From assembly GCA_031285165.1 (NCBI GenBank), contig JAITWR010000189.1, positions 1 to 54,922 of the forward strand: a stretch of 54,922 nt of DNA. Reading direction: 5' to 3'. The notes under the pieces were generated by a model. That model was not told the origin of the DNA, made no database searches, and saw only the letters and a program-made list of their open reading frames with translations. Position 1 is the first letter of the stretch. Every line of letters begins with the position of its first letter. Shown here piece by piece: positions 29,792-43,839 of the stretch. The stretch is from Novosphingobium sp. Lineage in GTDB: Bacteria; Pseudomonadota; Alphaproteobacteria; Sphingomonadales; Sphingomonadaceae. Position numbers and translations under genes: made by a program.

Positions 29792-30103
29792 ATGAAAAAG
29801 TTCCGCGCAGAACCGAGACTCCCCCGCCAGAGCCTGGTCCAGGGGATCGCACTGGCTTGCCTGCTGGTGATGGGCGGCTTTTCGATCGCCGGGCCAAGCG
29901 GCATGCTCGCCTGGGCCGAAAACCAGCAGTTGCTCAACCAGCGGCAAACCGAACTGGTCCGGCTCAGGCATGAACGCGACGAGGTCAGGAACCGTGTCGA
30001 ACTGCTCGATCCGCGCCATATGGACCCGGACCTGGCTGGCGAACTGTTGCGGAGCAATCTCAACGTCGTGCATCCCGACGAAATGGTGATGCTGGTCCAC
30101 TGA
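29792..30103 (+). CDS. FtsB/DivIC-like septum formation initiator
   Basis: 103 aa, N-terminal TM and coiled coil, DLAGELLRSNLNVVHPDEMVM; located upstream of pdhA. Confidence 0.75.
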   Translation: MKKFRAEPRLPRQSLVQGIALACLLVMGGFSIAGPSGMLAWAENQQLLNQRQTELVRLRHERDEVRNRVELLDPRHMDPDLAGELLRSNLNVVHPDEMVMLVH

Positions 30104-30149
30104 ACGGCAGTCAATGCACTCGACGCGGCGGTATCGCTGCGGCTAGGTT

Positions 30150-31334
30150 GTGCCTATAGCCGCCAGCGAATCCGCTATCAGGGGACAGGAATTGGCCAAA
30201 CCCGCCAGGAGCCGCGCCGCAGCCGCAAAAAGCGGTGCGGACACCGAAAACAGTGCCGAAAACAGCAGTGCCAGCGCCGAAACGCCCTTTGCTCTGGCAG
30301 AGCCGCCAGAAAACGATTTCGCCCTGCGCAGCTTGCAGGAAGCGCACGGGGCCGACCGCCGCTACAAGGCGAGCGACGAGGAACTGCTGACATTCTACGA
30401 GCAGATGCTGCTGATCCGCCGCTTCGAGGAGCGCGCGGGCCAGCTTTACGGTCTCGGGCTGATTGGCGGTTTCTGCCATCTCTATATCGGCCAGGAAGCG
30501 GTCGCGGTCGGGTTGCAGTCGGCGCTCGACAACGGGAAGGACAGCGTCGTCACCAGCTATCGCGACCATGGCCACATGCTTGCCTACGGTATCGATCCCA
30601 GGGTCATCATGGCCGAGCTGACCGGGCGGCACTCAGGCATTTCCAAGGGCAAGGGCGGCTCGATGCACATGTTCAGCGTCGACCACCGCTTCTACGGCGG
30701 CCACGGCATCGTCGGCGCGCAGGTGCCGATCGGCGCGGGCCTTGCGTTTGCGCACAAGTACCGCAAGGACGGCGGCGTCTGCGTCGCCTATTTCGGCGAT
30801 GGCGCGGCCAACCAGGGCCAGGTTTACGAGACTTTCAACATGGCCTCGCTGTGGAAGCTGCCGATCATCCTGGTCGTCGAGAACAACGGCTATGCCATGG
30901 GCACGGCGGTCAGGCGCGGCAGCGCCGAAACCGAATTCTACCGTCGCGGCACCGCTTTCCGCATCCCTGGCATGGATGTGGACGGCATGGACGTGCTGGA
31001 AGTGCGGCAGGCCGCCGAAATCGCGCTCGATTTCGTCCGCAAGGGCAACGGGCCGGTGCTGATGGAACTCAATACCTACCGCTATCGCGGCCACTCGATG
31101 TCCGATCCCGCGAAGTACCGCAGCCGCGAGGAAGTGCAGGAAATGCGCGAAAAGCATGACCCGATCGAAGGCGCCAGGAAGGAACTGATCGCGCGCGGCA
31201 TTCCGGAGGACAGGCTCAGGGACATCGACAAGGCTATCCGTGCGCAAGTCGCCGAGGCGGCGGATTTCGCCGAGAACTCGCCCGAGCCGGAGCTTGCCGA
31301 ACTCTACACCGATGTACTGGTGGAGCGCTACTGA
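30150..31334 (+). CDS. pdhA: Pyruvate dehydrogenase E1 component alpha subunit
   Basis: [57 protein letters not shown]. Start ambiguous (GTG 30150 or TTG 30192). Confidence 0.93.
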   Translation: MPIAASESAIRGQELAKPARSRAAAAKSGADTENSAENSSASAETPFALAEPPENDFALRSLQEAHGADRRYKASDEELLTFYEQMLLIRRFEERAGQLYGLGLIGGFCHLYIGQEAVAVGLQSALDNGKDSVVTSYRDHGHMLAYGIDPRVIMAELTGRHSGISKGKGGSMHMFSVDHRFYGGHGIVGAQVPIGAGLAFAHKYRKDGGVCVAYFGDGAANQGQVYETFNMASLWKLPIILVVENNGYAMGTAVRRGSAETEFYRRGTAFRIPGMDVDGMDVLEVRQAAEIALDFVRKGNGPVLMELNTYRYRGHSMSDPAKYRSREEVQEMREKHDPIEGARKELIARGIPEDRLRDIDKAIRAQVAEAADFAENSPEPELAELYTDVLVERY

Positions 31335-32680
31335 TGGCGATCGAACTCAGGATGCCTGCCCTGTCGCCTACTATGGAGCAGGGCAAGCTGGCCAGGTGGC
31401 TGATCAAGGAAGGTGATGCAGTCCGTTCGGGCGATATTCTCGCCGAGATCGAGACCGACAAGGCGACGATGGAATTCGAAGCGGTGGACGAAGGCCGGAT
31501 CACCGCGATCACCGTACCCGAAGGCAGCGACAACGTGCCGGTCGGCACGGTGATCGCGCTGATCGAGGGCGAAGGCGAGGCTTCCTCCAAACCGGCGGCC
31601 TCTCCTCTCAGCGCCCCCACGAAGGCGGGGGCGCAGGCTGAGACTGAAGCTCCCGCTGCCATGGCCGCACGCGCCCCGCATATCCCCGCCGGCACCAACA
31701 TGAAAACGGTCACTGTCCGCGAGGCACTGCGCGACGCGATGGCTGAGGAGATGCGCCGTGACAGTCGCGTCTTCATCATGGGCGAGGAAGTCGCGCAGTA
31801 CCAGGGCGCCTACAAGGTGACGCAGGGCCTGCTCGAAGAATTCGGTCCCGAGCGCGTGATCGATACCCCGATCACCGAATACGGCTTTGCCGGCATAGGC
31901 ACGGGCGCGGCGATGGGCGGGCTGCGTCCGATCGTTGAGTTCATGACTTTCAATTTCGCCATGCAGGCGATCGACCACATCATCAACTCGGCGGCCAAGA
32001 CCAATTATATGTCCGGCGGCCAGATGCGCTGCCCGATCGTGTTCCGCGGCCCCAACGGTGCCGCCGCGCGCGTTGCTGCGCAGCACAGCCAGAATTACGC
32101 CCCCTGGTATGCCGGTGTGCCCGGCCTTGTCGTGATCGCGCCCTATGACGCTGCCGACGCCAAGGGGCTGCTCAAGGCAGCGATCCGATCGGACGACCCG
32201 GTGGTCTTTCTCGAGAACGAACTGGTCTATGGCCGCGGCTTCGAGCTTCCCGAACTCGACGATCATGTGCTGCCGATCGGCAAGGCGCGGATCGTGCGCG
32301 AAGGCAGGGACGCCACTATCGTTTCCTATTCGATCGGCGTCGGCCTGGCGCTCGAAGCCGCCGAGCGGCTTGCGGGCGAGGGGATCGATGCCGAAGTCGT
32401 CGACCTTCGGACCCTGCGCCCGCTGGACCACGACACGATCCTCGCCAGCCTCAGAAAAACCAATCGTCTGGTCGTGGCCGAAGAGGGCTTCCCGGCCTGC
32501 TCGATCGCATCCGAAGTGATCGCAGTCTGCATGGAAAAGGGTTTCGACGATCTCGATGCCCCGGTGCTGCGCGTCTGCAACGAGGATGTGCCGCTGCCCT
32601 ATGCCGCCAATCTTGAAAAGGCGGCGCTGATCGATACGGACAGGATCGTCGCTGCGGTGAAGCAGGTCTGCTATCGCTGA
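31334..32680 (+). CDS. pdhB: Pyruvate dehydrogenase E1 component beta subunit with N-terminal lipoyl domain
   Basis: [15 protein letters not shown] lipoyl motif; [24 protein letters not shown] transketolase domain. Confidence 0.94.
   Translation: MAIELRMPALSPTMEQGKLARWLIKEGDAVRSGDILAEIETDKATMEFEAVDEGRITAITVPEGSDNVPVGTVIALIEGEGEASSKPAASPLSAPTKAGAQAETEAPAAMAARAPHIPAGTNMKTVTVREALRDAMAEEMRRDSRVFIMGEEVAQYQGAYKVTQGLLEEFGPERVIDTPITEYGFAGIGTGAAMGGLRPIVEFMTFNFAMQAIDHIINSAAKTNYMSGGQMRCPIVFRGPNGAAARVAAQHSQNYAPWYAGVPGLVVIAPYDAADAKGLLKAAIRSDDPVVFLENELVYGRGFELPELDDHVLPIGKARIVREGRDATIVSYSIGVGLALEAAERLAGEGIDAEVVDLRTLRPLDHDTILASLRKTNRLVVAEEGFPACSIASEVIAVCMEKGFDDLDAPVLRVCNEDVPLPYAANLEKAALIDTDRIVAAVKQVCYR
31611..31634. 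repeat. REP-like hairpin inside pdhB linker
   Basis: GCGCCCCC-ACGAAGGC-GGGGGCGC perfect 8-bp stem, translated in-frame. Confidence 0.6.
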
Positions 32681-32690
32681 AAGCCTGCCG

Positions 32691-33332
32691 ATGCGCGGAA
32701 CCGGGGATCTGCTCGAAACCTTGCCGCCGCTGCACCGGCTCGCGCTGGCCTATGCGCCGGCGCGGGCGCGGTTGCCGACGCTGGCATTGCTGGCGCTCGA
32801 TGCGCGGCTCGCCGGGATCGTGCGCCATTCGCACGAGCCGATGCTGGCGCAATTGCGCCTTGCGTGGTGGCGCGGGCAACTGGGAAACGATGCCGCGAAC
32901 TGGCCGCAAGGCGAGCCGCTGCTCGCCGCGCTCGGCTTCTGGCAGGGCAGGCACGGCGCGCTTGCGGCCCTGGTGGATGGCTGGGAACTGCTGACCGGGC
33001 CTGTGCCGCTGCCTGCGGCCGCGCTCGTCGGCTTTGCCCGGGGACGGGGCGATGCCTTCGCCTCGCTGGCAGGAGTGATCGGCGCCGGGGACGACCCGGC
33101 AAGAGTGCGCGCACGCGGCCGCGCCTGGGCGCTGGCCGATCTTGCCGGCCATCTTGCCGATTCCGGGGAGCGCCGGACAGCCGGTGCGCTCGCCGATGCG
33201 GCGGAAGCGCCGCGGGTTTCACGCACGATGCGGACTCTGGCCGTGCTCCATGGCCTTGCCCGGCGCCGCTCGCGCGGTCTGTCGCCGGGGGCATTGCTCG
33301 CCGCGATGCGGCTCGGATTGTTGGGGCGCTGA
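32691..33332 (+). CDS. Squalene/phytoene synthase-like protein
   Basis: 213 aa; LAQLRLAWWRGQL motif characteristic of this family; short and divergent. Confidence 0.55.
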   Translation: MRGTGDLLETLPPLHRLALAYAPARARLPTLALLALDARLAGIVRHSHEPMLAQLRLAWWRGQLGNDAANWPQGEPLLAALGFWQGRHGALAALVDGWELLTGPVPLPAAALVGFARGRGDAFASLAGVIGAGDDPARVRARGRAWALADLAGHLADSGERRTAGALADAAEAPRVSRTMRTLAVLHGLARRRSRGLSPGALLAAMRLGLLGR

Positions 33333-33376
33333 ACCGCTGGTAGAGTGCGGACGAATAGCGGGGAGATCGTGCCGCC

Positions 33377-33925
33377 ATGAACCGGATTCTGCTGGGTGCT
33401 CTCGCCGCCTTGCTGCTTGTCGCTGCGGGTGTGTTCTGGTGGCAGGGCCGCGCTGCAACCGAACGCGGTGCGCCGCCGCCCGAAGCCGTCCCTGCCGGCA
33501 CGGCCGCACCCGCAGACCTGCCGACCGCCGATGGCCGCGGCCTGCGCGGCGCGGCGCCGCCCGCAGCCGACGAGGTTACGCGCGAGCAGCGCCGTTTCGA
33601 CCGGCTCGACCGCAACCGCGACAGTGTGATCACCCGCAACGAAATGCTGGCCGCCCGGGCGGCGGCCTTCCGTACGCTCGATACGGATCACAACAATCTG
33701 TTGAGCTTCGAGGAATGGGCGGTACGGACCGCGAATCGCTTCAGGGCGGCGGACGCCAACGGCGACCTCAAACTCAACCGCGAGGAATTCGCCACGACCA
33801 GGCCCAAGCCGAGCGCACACCCGCAATGCCGCTGCGCTCCGGCGCGCGTGGCGAAAGCGAAAGCGCAGTCCCGGCCGCAGCCCGGCGAATCAGGCACCGG
33901 CGACGGCGGGGATCCAGAATTCTAG
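33377..33925 (+). CDS. EF-hand domain protein, exported/membrane anchored
   Basis: N-terminal TM; three EF loops [36 protein letters not shown]. Confidence 0.82.
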   Translation: MNRILLGALAALLLVAAGVFWWQGRAATERGAPPPEAVPAGTAAPADLPTADGRGLRGAAPPAADEVTREQRRFDRLDRNRDSVITRNEMLAARAAAFRTLDTDHNNLLSFEEWAVRTANRFRAADANGDLKLNREEFATTRPKPSAHPQCRCAPARVAKAKAQSRPQPGESGTGDGGDPEF

Positions 33926-35230
33926 GTCGGTCTTGGCCCGCGCGGTGTAGGCTTCCTTGCGGGCTTTCTTTTTCACTTCGGGCGAAACCGGCGGAAACAG
34001 GCCGAAGTTGACATTCATCGGCTGATAAAGTCCGGCCTCGGCATCGCCAGTGATATGCGCGAGGAGCGCGCCCATCGCGGTGGTGCGCGGCGGTGCCTGC
34101 CAATCGCGCCCGGCCAGCCCGGCAGCGGTCATCAAGCCGGTCATGAGCCCGACCGCAGCGCTTTCGACATAACCTTCGCAGCCCGTGATCTGTCCGGCGA
34201 AGCGGATGTGCGGCGCGCTTTTCAGCCGCAGTTGCCGGTCGAGCAGCGCCGGCGCGTTGAGGAAGGTGTTGCGATGCAGCCCGCCAAGCCGCGCGAACTC
34301 CGCATTTTCCAGGCCGGGGATCGTGCGGAACAGCCGCACCTGCTCGGCATGTCTGAGCTTGGTCTGGAAGCCGACCATATTCCACAACGTGCCGAGCTTG
34401 TTGTCCTGCCGCAGTTGCACCACGGCATAGGGCCAGCGCCCGGTGCGCGGATCATCCAGCCCGACGGGTTTCATCGGCCCGAAGCGCAGGGTGTCCTCGC
34501 CGCGTTCGGCCATGACCTCGATCGGCATGCAGCCCTCGAAATAGGGGGTGTCCGCCTCCCATTCCCTGAAGCCGGTCTTCTCGCCTGTCAGCAGGCCCTC
34601 ACGGAACGCGAGGTATTGCTCCTTGGTCATCGGGCAATTGACATAGTCCTTGTCGCCCCCGGAAGCCGAGGATTTCCCCCAGCGCGAAGCCATCCAGCAG
34701 ATGTCCATGTCGATGGTGTCGCGATAGACGATGGGGGCGATCGCATCGAAGAAGGCAAGGCTGCCGCCCTGCGTTGCCGCGCCGATACTGCCGGCAAGGG
34801 CTGCGGCGGTCAGCGGGCCGGTGGCCACGATCGTCAACCCCGCATCGGGCAGCCGGTCGATCCGCTCGCGCACGATTTCGAGCGTCGGCTGGGCGGCGAG
34901 AGCGGCTTCCACTTCGGCCGAGAACAGGTCGCGGTCCACTGCCAGCGCCGAACCGGCCGGCACTTGCGCTTTCGCCGCGGCGGCCATGACCAGCGAGCCG
35001 CATCGGCGCATCTCGTGATGCAGCAGGCCGACCGCGTTCCTTTCGTCGTCGTCCGAGCGAAAGCTGTTCGAGCAGACGAGTTCGGCCAGCCCATCGGTTT
35101 GATGTGCCGGCGTCCGTTCGCCGGTGCCGCGCATTTCCGACAGCCGAACGCGCACGCCGCGCCGCGCGAGCTGCCAGGCGGCCTCGCTCCCCGCAAGGCC
35201 GCCGCCGATGATGTGGACGGTGTGGCTCAT
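33890..35230 (-). CDS. trmFO: Methylenetetrahydrofolate--tRNA-(uracil-5-)-methyltransferase
   Basis: [43 protein letters not shown]. Confidence 0.94.
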   Translation of the reverse strand: MSHTVHIIGGGLAGSEAAWQLARRGVRVRLSEMRGTGERTPAHQTDGLAELVCSNSFRSDDDERNAVGLLHHEMRRCGSLVMAAAAKAQVPAGSALAVDRDLFSAEVEAALAAQPTLEIVRERIDRLPDAGLTIVATGPLTAAALAGSIGAATQGGSLAFFDAIAPIVYRDTIDMDICWMASRWGKSSASGGDKDYVNCPMTKEQYLAFREGLLTGEKTGFREWEADTPYFEGCMPIEVMAERGEDTLRFGPMKPVGLDDPRTGRWPYAVVQLRQDNKLGTLWNMVGFQTKLRHAEQVRLFRTIPGLENAEFARLGGLHRNTFLNAPALLDRQLRLKSAPHIRFAGQITGCEGYVESAAVGLMTGLMTAAGLAGRDWQAPPRTTAMGALLAHITGDAEAGLYQPMNVNFGLFPPVSPEVKKKARKEAYTARAKTDLEFWIPAVAGA

Positions 35231-35330
35231 CCGGGGCGCCTAGAGCGATTCCGAACCGGATGGAAGCGCCCGGCGCCGAATCACTCCGGGCCGCTTTCGC
35301 TCAGGCGGTGCATTGGGCTAAGAACCTGCC

Positions 35331-36359
35331 ATGCGCGTCGACCTTTTCGACTTCGACCTTCCCCCCGAACGGATCGCCCTGCGTCCGGCCCGTCCGCGCG
35401 ATGCGGCGCGGATGCTGGTCGTTGCCGGCGATGCGCCGTTCGTCGATCGTCGCGTCTGCGATCTGCCCGTGCTGCTGCGCCGGGGCGACGTGCTGGTGTT
35501 CAACGATACGCGCGTGATCCCGGCCCGGCTGGAGGGCAGGCGCGGTGACGCACGCATCGGCGCGACCCTGCACAAGCGGCTCGGCCTGCGCCGCTGGCAG
35601 GCTTTCGTCCGCAACGCCAGGCGGCTGCGCGAAGGTGACGTGATCGGCTTTCCCGCCGATGTCGCCGCCATTGCCGAGGAGCGCCACCCCGACGGTAGCT
35701 GGACGCTGGCTTTCCAGGGCGACGAGCCGGTCGAGGTGCTGCTCGAACGTGCCGGCCGGATGCCGCTGCCGCCTTACATTGCCGGCAAGCGCCCGACCGA
35801 CGAGGCCGACCGCAGCGATTATCAGACGATGTTCGCTGCACACGATGGCGCAGTGGCCGCACCCACCGCAGCGCTTCATTTCACGCCGGAACTGATGGCG
35901 GCGCTCGCCGCGGCGGGCATCGCGCACGAGACGCTGACGTTGCACGTCGGGGCGGGCACTTTCCTGCCGGTGAAAGCCGAGGATACGGCCGACCATGCGA
36001 TGCACGCCGAATGGGGCCGTATCGATGCCGCCACCGCCGCCCGCCTCAACGCTGCGCGCGCGGCCGGCGGCCGGATCGTTGCGGTCGGCACCACCAGCTT
36101 GCGCCTGCTCGAAAGCGCGGCGGACGACGATGGCCGTATCCGGCCTTTCGCGGGCGACACCGCCATTTTCATCACCCCCGGCTACCGTTTCAAGGCGATC
36201 GACGGGCTGATGACCAATTTCCACCTGCCGCGTTCGACACTGTTCATGCTGGTCAGCGCACTGATGGGGCTCGATCGGATGCGGGCGGCCTATGCCCATG
36301 CCATTGCCGGGGGGTATCGTTTCTATTCCTACGGGGATTCCAGCCTGCTGCTGCCCTGA
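35331..36359 (+). CDS. queA: tRNA preQ1(34) S-adenosylmethionine ribosyltransferase-isomerase
   Basis: [54 protein letters not shown]. Confidence 0.95.
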   Translation: MRVDLFDFDLPPERIALRPARPRDAARMLVVAGDAPFVDRRVCDLPVLLRRGDVLVFNDTRVIPARLEGRRGDARIGATLHKRLGLRRWQAFVRNARRLREGDVIGFPADVAAIAEERHPDGSWTLAFQGDEPVEVLLERAGRMPLPPYIAGKRPTDEADRSDYQTMFAAHDGAVAAPTAALHFTPELMAALAAAGIAHETLTLHVGAGTFLPVKAEDTADHAMHAEWGRIDAATAARLNAARAAGGRIVAVGTTSLRLLESAADDDGRIRPFAGDTAIFITPGYRFKAIDGLMTNFHLPRSTLFMLVSALMGLDRMRAAYAHAIAGGYRFYSYGDSSLLLP

Positions 36360-36414
36360 GGGTTTTGCCTCCCGAGCCGGTCATCCGCTTGCCCTTTGAA
36401 CGCAACTGGCCCCG

Positions 36415-37686
36415 CTATGCCTTGTCCCATTCGACATGGAGCGCTTGCAGGCCCGACAGCAGATAGGTCGGCTCGCAGGCATAGCGGCGGCTCTCGCGCG
36501 GGCCGTGGTGGGCTTCGGAAATGCGGATGTCCGACGTGCGCGACAGGAACTGCTCAAGCGCGACGCGCACTTCCATGCGGGCGAGCGGCGCACCGAGGCA
36601 GGCGTGCGAGCCGCGGCTGAACGAGATATGATCGCGCACGTTCGGCCGGTTGAAATCGAAGCGTTCGGGATCGGGGAAGCGATGCGGATCGTGGTTGGCG
36701 CCGCCGGTGTTGATCGTCAGGATCGCGCCCACCGGCACTGCGACACCGGCCACTTCGGTCGGCTCGACCGCCAGGCGCGAAAGCGTCTTCACCGGGTAGT
36801 ACATGCGCAGCACTTCCTCGATGAAATCGGGGATGCGTTCGGGTTCGGCGCGGAGCTGCGCCTGGATCTCGGGCTGGTCGCCCAGCACACGGAACGAGAA
36901 AGCGACAAGCCGCGCCGACGTGTCCTGCCCGGCGCCGAACAGGAAACAGGCCAGGCGGGTCAACCGTTCGAGCGTGGGCTCGCTGCCATCCTTGTAGCGC
37001 GACTGGACGAGGTCGGTCATCATGTCATCGCGCGGGTTCGCCTTGCGGTCGAGCAGGTAGCCGCGGAAGCGGTCGTGCAGCCAGGTCAGCGGATCGGCCT
37101 GGACCTTGTGCCCGGCATCGCCGCCCATCTGCGTCGGCGGCAGGCCGATCAGATCGATAAGGCCGGCATGTTCTTCCTCGGGCACGCCAAGCAGATCGGC
37201 GATCACCAGCGTCGAGAGCGCATGGGCGAAGTCCTCGGTGATCTCGCACGCGCCCTTGTCGATCACCGCGTCGACCAGACGGATGACCAGCCCCGCGACG
37301 AAATTCTCATTCGCCTTGAGCCGCTTGTGCGTCAGCAATTGCTGGATAAGCGCGCGGTTCTTCGCATGTTCCTCTCCGTCCATCGTTGCGAGATGTTCGG
37401 TCCAGACCATGTTCGGGCGGTTCTCGCGCACTTGCTCGCGGATGTCGTCGCCGTGCGGGGTGAACGGCAGTGGCGGGATCGGGCCGGTCACTGCCACTGC
37501 CGAGGAGAACGAGCCGCTGCGCGTGCCCAGCACTTCCAGCGCCGCGTCATAGCCGGTGACCATGAAGACACCGTGATGGGGTTCACGCAGCACCGGGCAC
37601 TTGCTGCGCATGTGTGCGACATAGCCGGTGTTGTCGTCGGCGATGGCGGGGTCGGTGAAAAAGTCCTGCTTGTCGAAATCGGCCAT
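36415..37686 (-). CDS. Cytochrome P450
   Basis: [15 protein letters not shown]-helix; [26 protein letters not shown] heme-binding; start at [10 protein letters not shown]. Confidence 0.94.
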   Translation of the reverse strand: MADFDKQDFFTDPAIADDNTGYVAHMRSKCPVLREPHHGVFMVTGYDAALEVLGTRSGSFSSAVAVTGPIPPLPFTPHGDDIREQVRENRPNMVWTEHLATMDGEEHAKNRALIQQLLTHKRLKANENFVAGLVIRLVDAVIDKGACEITEDFAHALSTLVIADLLGVPEEEHAGLIDLIGLPPTQMGGDAGHKVQADPLTWLHDRFRGYLLDRKANPRDDMMTDLVQSRYKDGSEPTLERLTRLACFLFGAGQDTSARLVAFSFRVLGDQPEIQAQLRAEPERIPDFIEEVLRMYYPVKTLSRLAVEPTEVAGVAVPVGAILTINTGGANHDPHRFPDPERFDFNRPNVRDHISFSRGSHACLGAPLARMEVRVALEQFLSRTSDIRISEAHHGPRESRRYACEPTYLLSGLQALHVEWDKA

Positions 37687-37786
37687 GGAATCCTCTCCGG
37701 GCAATGCCGCTCTTCACTTTGTTAGCATGCCCGGCAGCGAACTCAACGGTTCTGGCGCCGCCGGCATTTGCCTTTATAGGGCTGCG

Positions 37787-38944
37787 ATGACCCGTTTCGC
37801 TTTCACCATCCACGCCACCGACGGCAAGGCGCGCACCGGCACGATCGCGATGCGCCGCGGCGAGATCCGCACGCCGGCTTTCATGCCGGTCGGCACTGCC
37901 GCCACGGTCAAGGCGATGAAGCCCGAAAGCGTGCGCGCGACCGGGGCCGATATCATCCTCGGCAATACCTACCACCTGATGCTGCGCCCCGGTGCCGAGC
38001 GCGTGGCGCGGCTTGGCGGGCTGCACGGGTTCATGAACTGGCCGCGCCCGATCCTCACCGACAGCGGCGGCTATCAGGTGATGAGCCTGTCCGAGCTGCG
38101 CAAGATCACCGAGGAAGGGGTGACATTCGCCAGCCACCTCGACGGCTCGCGGCATCTCCTGACGCCTGAGCGCTCAATGGAGATCCAGCGGCTGCTCGGC
38201 TCCGACATCGTCATGGCCTTCGACGAATGCCCGCGTGCCGATCAGCCGCGCGATGTCATCGCCGGATCGATGGCGATGAGCATGCGCTGGGCGCAGCGCA
38301 GCCGTGATGCCTTCGATGCGGGCGGTGAACATGCGGCAGGCGCGGCGCTGTTCGGCATCCAGCAGGGCGCGCTCGACGAAGGGCTGCGCCGCGAAAGCGC
38401 CGATGCGCTGCGGGCGATCGGCTTCGACGGCTATGCCATCGGCGGGCTCGCCGTGGGCGAAGGGCAGGAAGCGATGTTCGCCACGCTCGACTTCGCGCCC
38501 GGCCAGTTGCCGGAAGACCGGCCGCGCTACCTGATGGGCGTCGGCAAGCCCGACGATCTCGTCGGTGCGGTCGAGCGCGGAGTCGATATGTTCGATTGCG
38601 TGCTGCCCAGCCGCTCCGGTCGCAACGGTCAGGCCTTCACCTGGCAGGGGCCATTGAACTTGCGCAATGCCCGGCACGCCGAGGATGCCGGGCCGCTCGA
38701 CGAGCGCTGCGCCTGCCTGACGTGCGCCAGTTATTCGCGCGCCTATCTGCATCACCTGGTCAAAGCGGGCGAGATCCTTGGCGCCATGCTGATGACCGAA
38801 CATAACCTCGGCTTCTACCAGCAGTTGATGCAGGCCATGCGCGATGCCATCGTGGCAGGGCGCTTTGCTGCATTCGCCGCCGATTTCCGCCGCGATTTCT
38901 TTTCCGGCGAAGGGCGCCGGAACGGTTCCCGCAGGCTGCCATAA
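37787..38944 (+). CDS. tgt: Queuine tRNA-ribosyltransferase
   Basis: [51 protein letters not shown]. Confidence 0.95.
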   Translation: MTRFAFTIHATDGKARTGTIAMRRGEIRTPAFMPVGTAATVKAMKPESVRATGADIILGNTYHLMLRPGAERVARLGGLHGFMNWPRPILTDSGGYQVMSLSELRKITEEGVTFASHLDGSRHLLTPERSMEIQRLLGSDIVMAFDECPRADQPRDVIAGSMAMSMRWAQRSRDAFDAGGEHAAGAALFGIQQGALDEGLRRESADALRAIGFDGYAIGGLAVGEGQEAMFATLDFAPGQLPEDRPRYLMGVGKPDDLVGAVERGVDMFDCVLPSRSGRNGQAFTWQGPLNLRNARHAEDAGPLDERCACLTCASYSRAYLHHLVKAGEILGAMLMTEHNLGFYQQLMQAMRDAIVAGRFAAFAADFRRDFFSGEGRRNGSRRLP

Positions 38945-38948
38945 ACGG

Positions 38949-38974
38949 GAAACCCCCGCTTGCGCGGGGGTTTC
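38949..38974 (+). terminator. Rho-independent terminator downstream of tgt (symmetric, may act both ways)
   Basis: GAAACCCCCGC-TTGC-GCGGGGGTTTC, 11-bp stem with 4-nt loop and flanking A/T tract; second small hairpin at 38979-38993. Confidence 0.7.
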
Positions 38975-39052
38975 AATGCCTCCTCGAAGGAGGGTAGCAT
39001 ATGCGATCGGCTCTGCCCGCCGTCGCGGGAGGCTCCGCGCGTTTCTGGCGAA

Positions 39053-39667
39053 TCAGCGTGAGTAGAACTCGACGACCAGATTGGGTTCCATCCGCACCGG
39101 ATAGGGCACTTCATCAAGCGTCGGGACGCGGATGAAAGTGGCCTTGTCGACACCGTCGGGGGTGACGTAATCGGGAACCTCGCGCTCGGGCAGCGTCAGC
39201 GCCTCGGCGATCAGCGCCATTTCCCTGGCCTTGCTGCCGAGGCTGATGATATCGCCCGGACGGACGCGGCGGCTGGCGATGTTGCACTTCACGCCGTTCA
39301 CGCGGATGTGGCCGTGGCTGACGATCTGGCGCGCGGCGAAGATCGTCGGCGCGAACTTGGCGCGATAGACCACCATGTCCAGCCGCTGTTCGAGCAGGCC
39401 GATCAGGTTCTGGCCGGTATCGCCCTTCATGCGGGCGGCTTCCTGATAGGTGCGCTTGAACTGCTTTTCGGTGACGTCGCCGTAATAGCCCTTGAGCTTC
39501 TGCTTGGCGCGGAGCTGGATGCCATAGTCGGACAGCTTGCCCTTGCGGCGCTGGCCGTGCTGGCCGGGGCCATAGCTGCGGCGGTTGACCGAGCTTTTGG
39601 GACGGCCCCAGATGTTCTCGCCCATGCGGCGGTCGATCTTGTACTTCGACGAATTGCGCTTCGACAT
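39053..39667 (-). CDS. rpsD: 30S ribosomal protein S4
   Basis: [49 protein letters not shown]. Confidence 0.96.
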   Translation of the reverse strand: MSKRNSSKYKIDRRMGENIWGRPKSSVNRRSYGPGQHGQRRKGKLSDYGIQLRAKQKLKGYYGDVTEKQFKRTYQEAARMKGDTGQNLIGLLEQRLDMVVYRAKFAPTIFAARQIVSHGHIRVNGVKCNIASRRVRPGDIISLGSKAREMALIAEALTLPEREVPDYVTPDGVDKATFIRVPTLDEVPYPVRMEPNLVVEFYSR

Positions 39668-39869
39668 GCGCTATTGCACTCCAATCTACTGCATCGGGCG
39701 ACCATCGCCCGCGCTACGAGCCCGGAACCGCACCGCCATGCCGGGTCTGCATGGCGCGACCACCGCTTCACCGGGATGCGGGGTCAATTGCGAAGCGGCG
39801 CCCATGACCGGGGAATCGTGGAAAGTCAAGCTCGACAGCGGCTATGGGAGCCGGGTAGGGGCTCGGCTC

Positions 39870-40193
39870 ATGCCCGACACGCCTCCCGATGCCTCCGTTG
39901 CCCCCGAAGATTGCGAGACGATGCGCGAAGTGCGCGCCGGCGTCGATGCGCTCGATGCCGAACTGGTCGCGCTGCTCGGTCGCCGCTTCGCCTATATGCG
40001 CGCCGCCGCCCGGATCAAGCCTAACCGCGGCGCGGTGCGCGACGAGGCGCGCAAGGACGAGGTGATTGCCAATGCCGTGGCGCTGGCGAAAGCCGGGGGA
40101 CTGCCCGCGGACCTGATTGCCGGTCTGTGGGAACAGCTTGTCGAGAACTGCATTACCTACGAATTGGGCGAATGGGACCGGACGCGCGGATGA
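39870..40193 (+). CDS. Chorismate mutase (AroQ type)
   Basis: MREVRAGVDALDAELVALLGRRFAYMRAAARIKPNRGAVRDEARKDEV. Confidence 0.85.
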   Translation: MPDTPPDASVAPEDCETMREVRAGVDALDAELVALLGRRFAYMRAAARIKPNRGAVRDEARKDEVIANAVALAKAGGLPADLIAGLWEQLVENCITYELGEWDRTRG

Positions 40194-40212
40194 ACTAAAT
40201 TCGAGAGAGCGT

Positions 40213-40240
40213 CTTGTGTTGCATATCAGCAACACTATCT
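40213..40240 (+). promoter_or_regulatory. Putative heat-shock (RpoH-type) promoter with embedded inverted repeat upstream of clpB
   Basis: CTTGTG...16 nt...CTATCT, with GTGTTGC-ATATCA-GCAACAC (40216-40235) spanning the spacer. Confidence 0.45.
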
Positions 40241-40267
40241 CTCACGGGACAGGAGGCTGATCCACGC

Positions 40268-42847
<2,580 letters not shown>

Positions 42848-43053
42848 TCCCGGCCGGGCCGGAAGGCTCGCCATTGCGAATCCGCCGCCAGCCGGGGTCA
42901 TCAGGGCATCATTGCGCGAGGCGTGCCGTTCCGCAATCTCATTGACCGGCCCGAAATCGGCGCTTAACCGGCTGCTTAAACTGGATGGCAGCACGCGAAC
43001 CCGCCGATTCCCGGCGGCCGGCGTGCCTATCCATCGAACGGAAAGGATTGAGC

Positions 43054-43839
43054 ATGAAGCTGGACAGCAGTGTCGCCGCCGTCGTCACCGGCGCCGCCTC
43101 GGGCCTGGGCGCCGCCACCGCCCGGACGCTTGCCGCCAGGGGCGTCAAGGTCGCGATCTTCGACTTGCAGGAGGAAAAGGGCGAGGCCATCGCGAAGGAG
43201 ATCGGCGGCGTGTTCTGCGAAGCGAACGTCACTTCGGACGAGAGTATCGACGCCGCTTTCGCCAAGGCCCGCGCCGCGCACGGGCAGGAGCGTATCCTGG
43301 TCAACTGCGCTGGCACCGCCAACGCGATCAAGACGGTGAACCGTGACAAGCAGACGGGCGAGATCCGGCACTTCCCGCTCGATGCCTTCAACTTCATCAT
43401 CCAGATCAATCTGGTCGGCAGCTTCCGCGTGTTGGCCAAGTCCGCTGCCGGCATGCTGACGCTGGACCCGCTCGATGAGGACGGAGAGCGCGGCGTTATC
43501 ATCAACACCGCTTCGGCCGCGGCCGAGGACGGCCAGGTCGGCCAGGCCGCCTATTCGGCCTCGAAGGGCGGCATCGTCGGCATGACCCTGCCGATCGCGC
43601 GCGACCTGATGAACGACGGCATCCGCGTGAACACCATCCTGCCGGGCATTTTCAAGACCCCGCTGATGATGGGGCTGCCCGAAAAGGCCCGTGAAGTGCT
43701 CGACGCTTCGGTGCCTTTCCCCAAGCGCATGGGCAAGCCCGAGGAATATGCCCAGCTTGCGCTGGCGATGATCGAGAATTCCTATTTCAACGGCGAGGAC
43801 GTGCGGCTCGACGGCGCCATTCGCATGCCGCCACGGTAA
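43054..43839 (+). CDS. SDR family oxidoreductase (type-2 3-hydroxyacyl-CoA dehydrogenase-like)
   Basis: VTGAASGLGAATARTLAARG; NTASAAAEDGQVGQAAYSASKGG; closing NGEDVRLDGAIRMPPR. Confidence 0.88.
   Translation: MKLDSSVAAVVTGAASGLGAATARTLAARGVKVAIFDLQEEKGEAIAKEIGGVFCEANVTSDESIDAAFAKARAAHGQERILVNCAGTANAIKTVNRDKQTGEIRHFPLDAFNFIIQINLVGSFRVLAKSAAGMLTLDPLDEDGERGVIINTASAAAEDGQVGQAAYSASKGGIVGMTLPIARDLMNDGIRVNTILPGIFKTPLMMGLPEKAREVLDASVPFPKRMGKPEEYAQLALAMIENSYFNGEDVRLDGAIRMPPR

Noticed and set aside
32691-33332. Expectation that pdhC (E2) follows pdhB
   Set aside because: The downstream ORF lacks lipoyl and acyltransferase motifs and looks squalene/phytoene synthase-like; pdhC being elsewhere is common and not treated as a finding.
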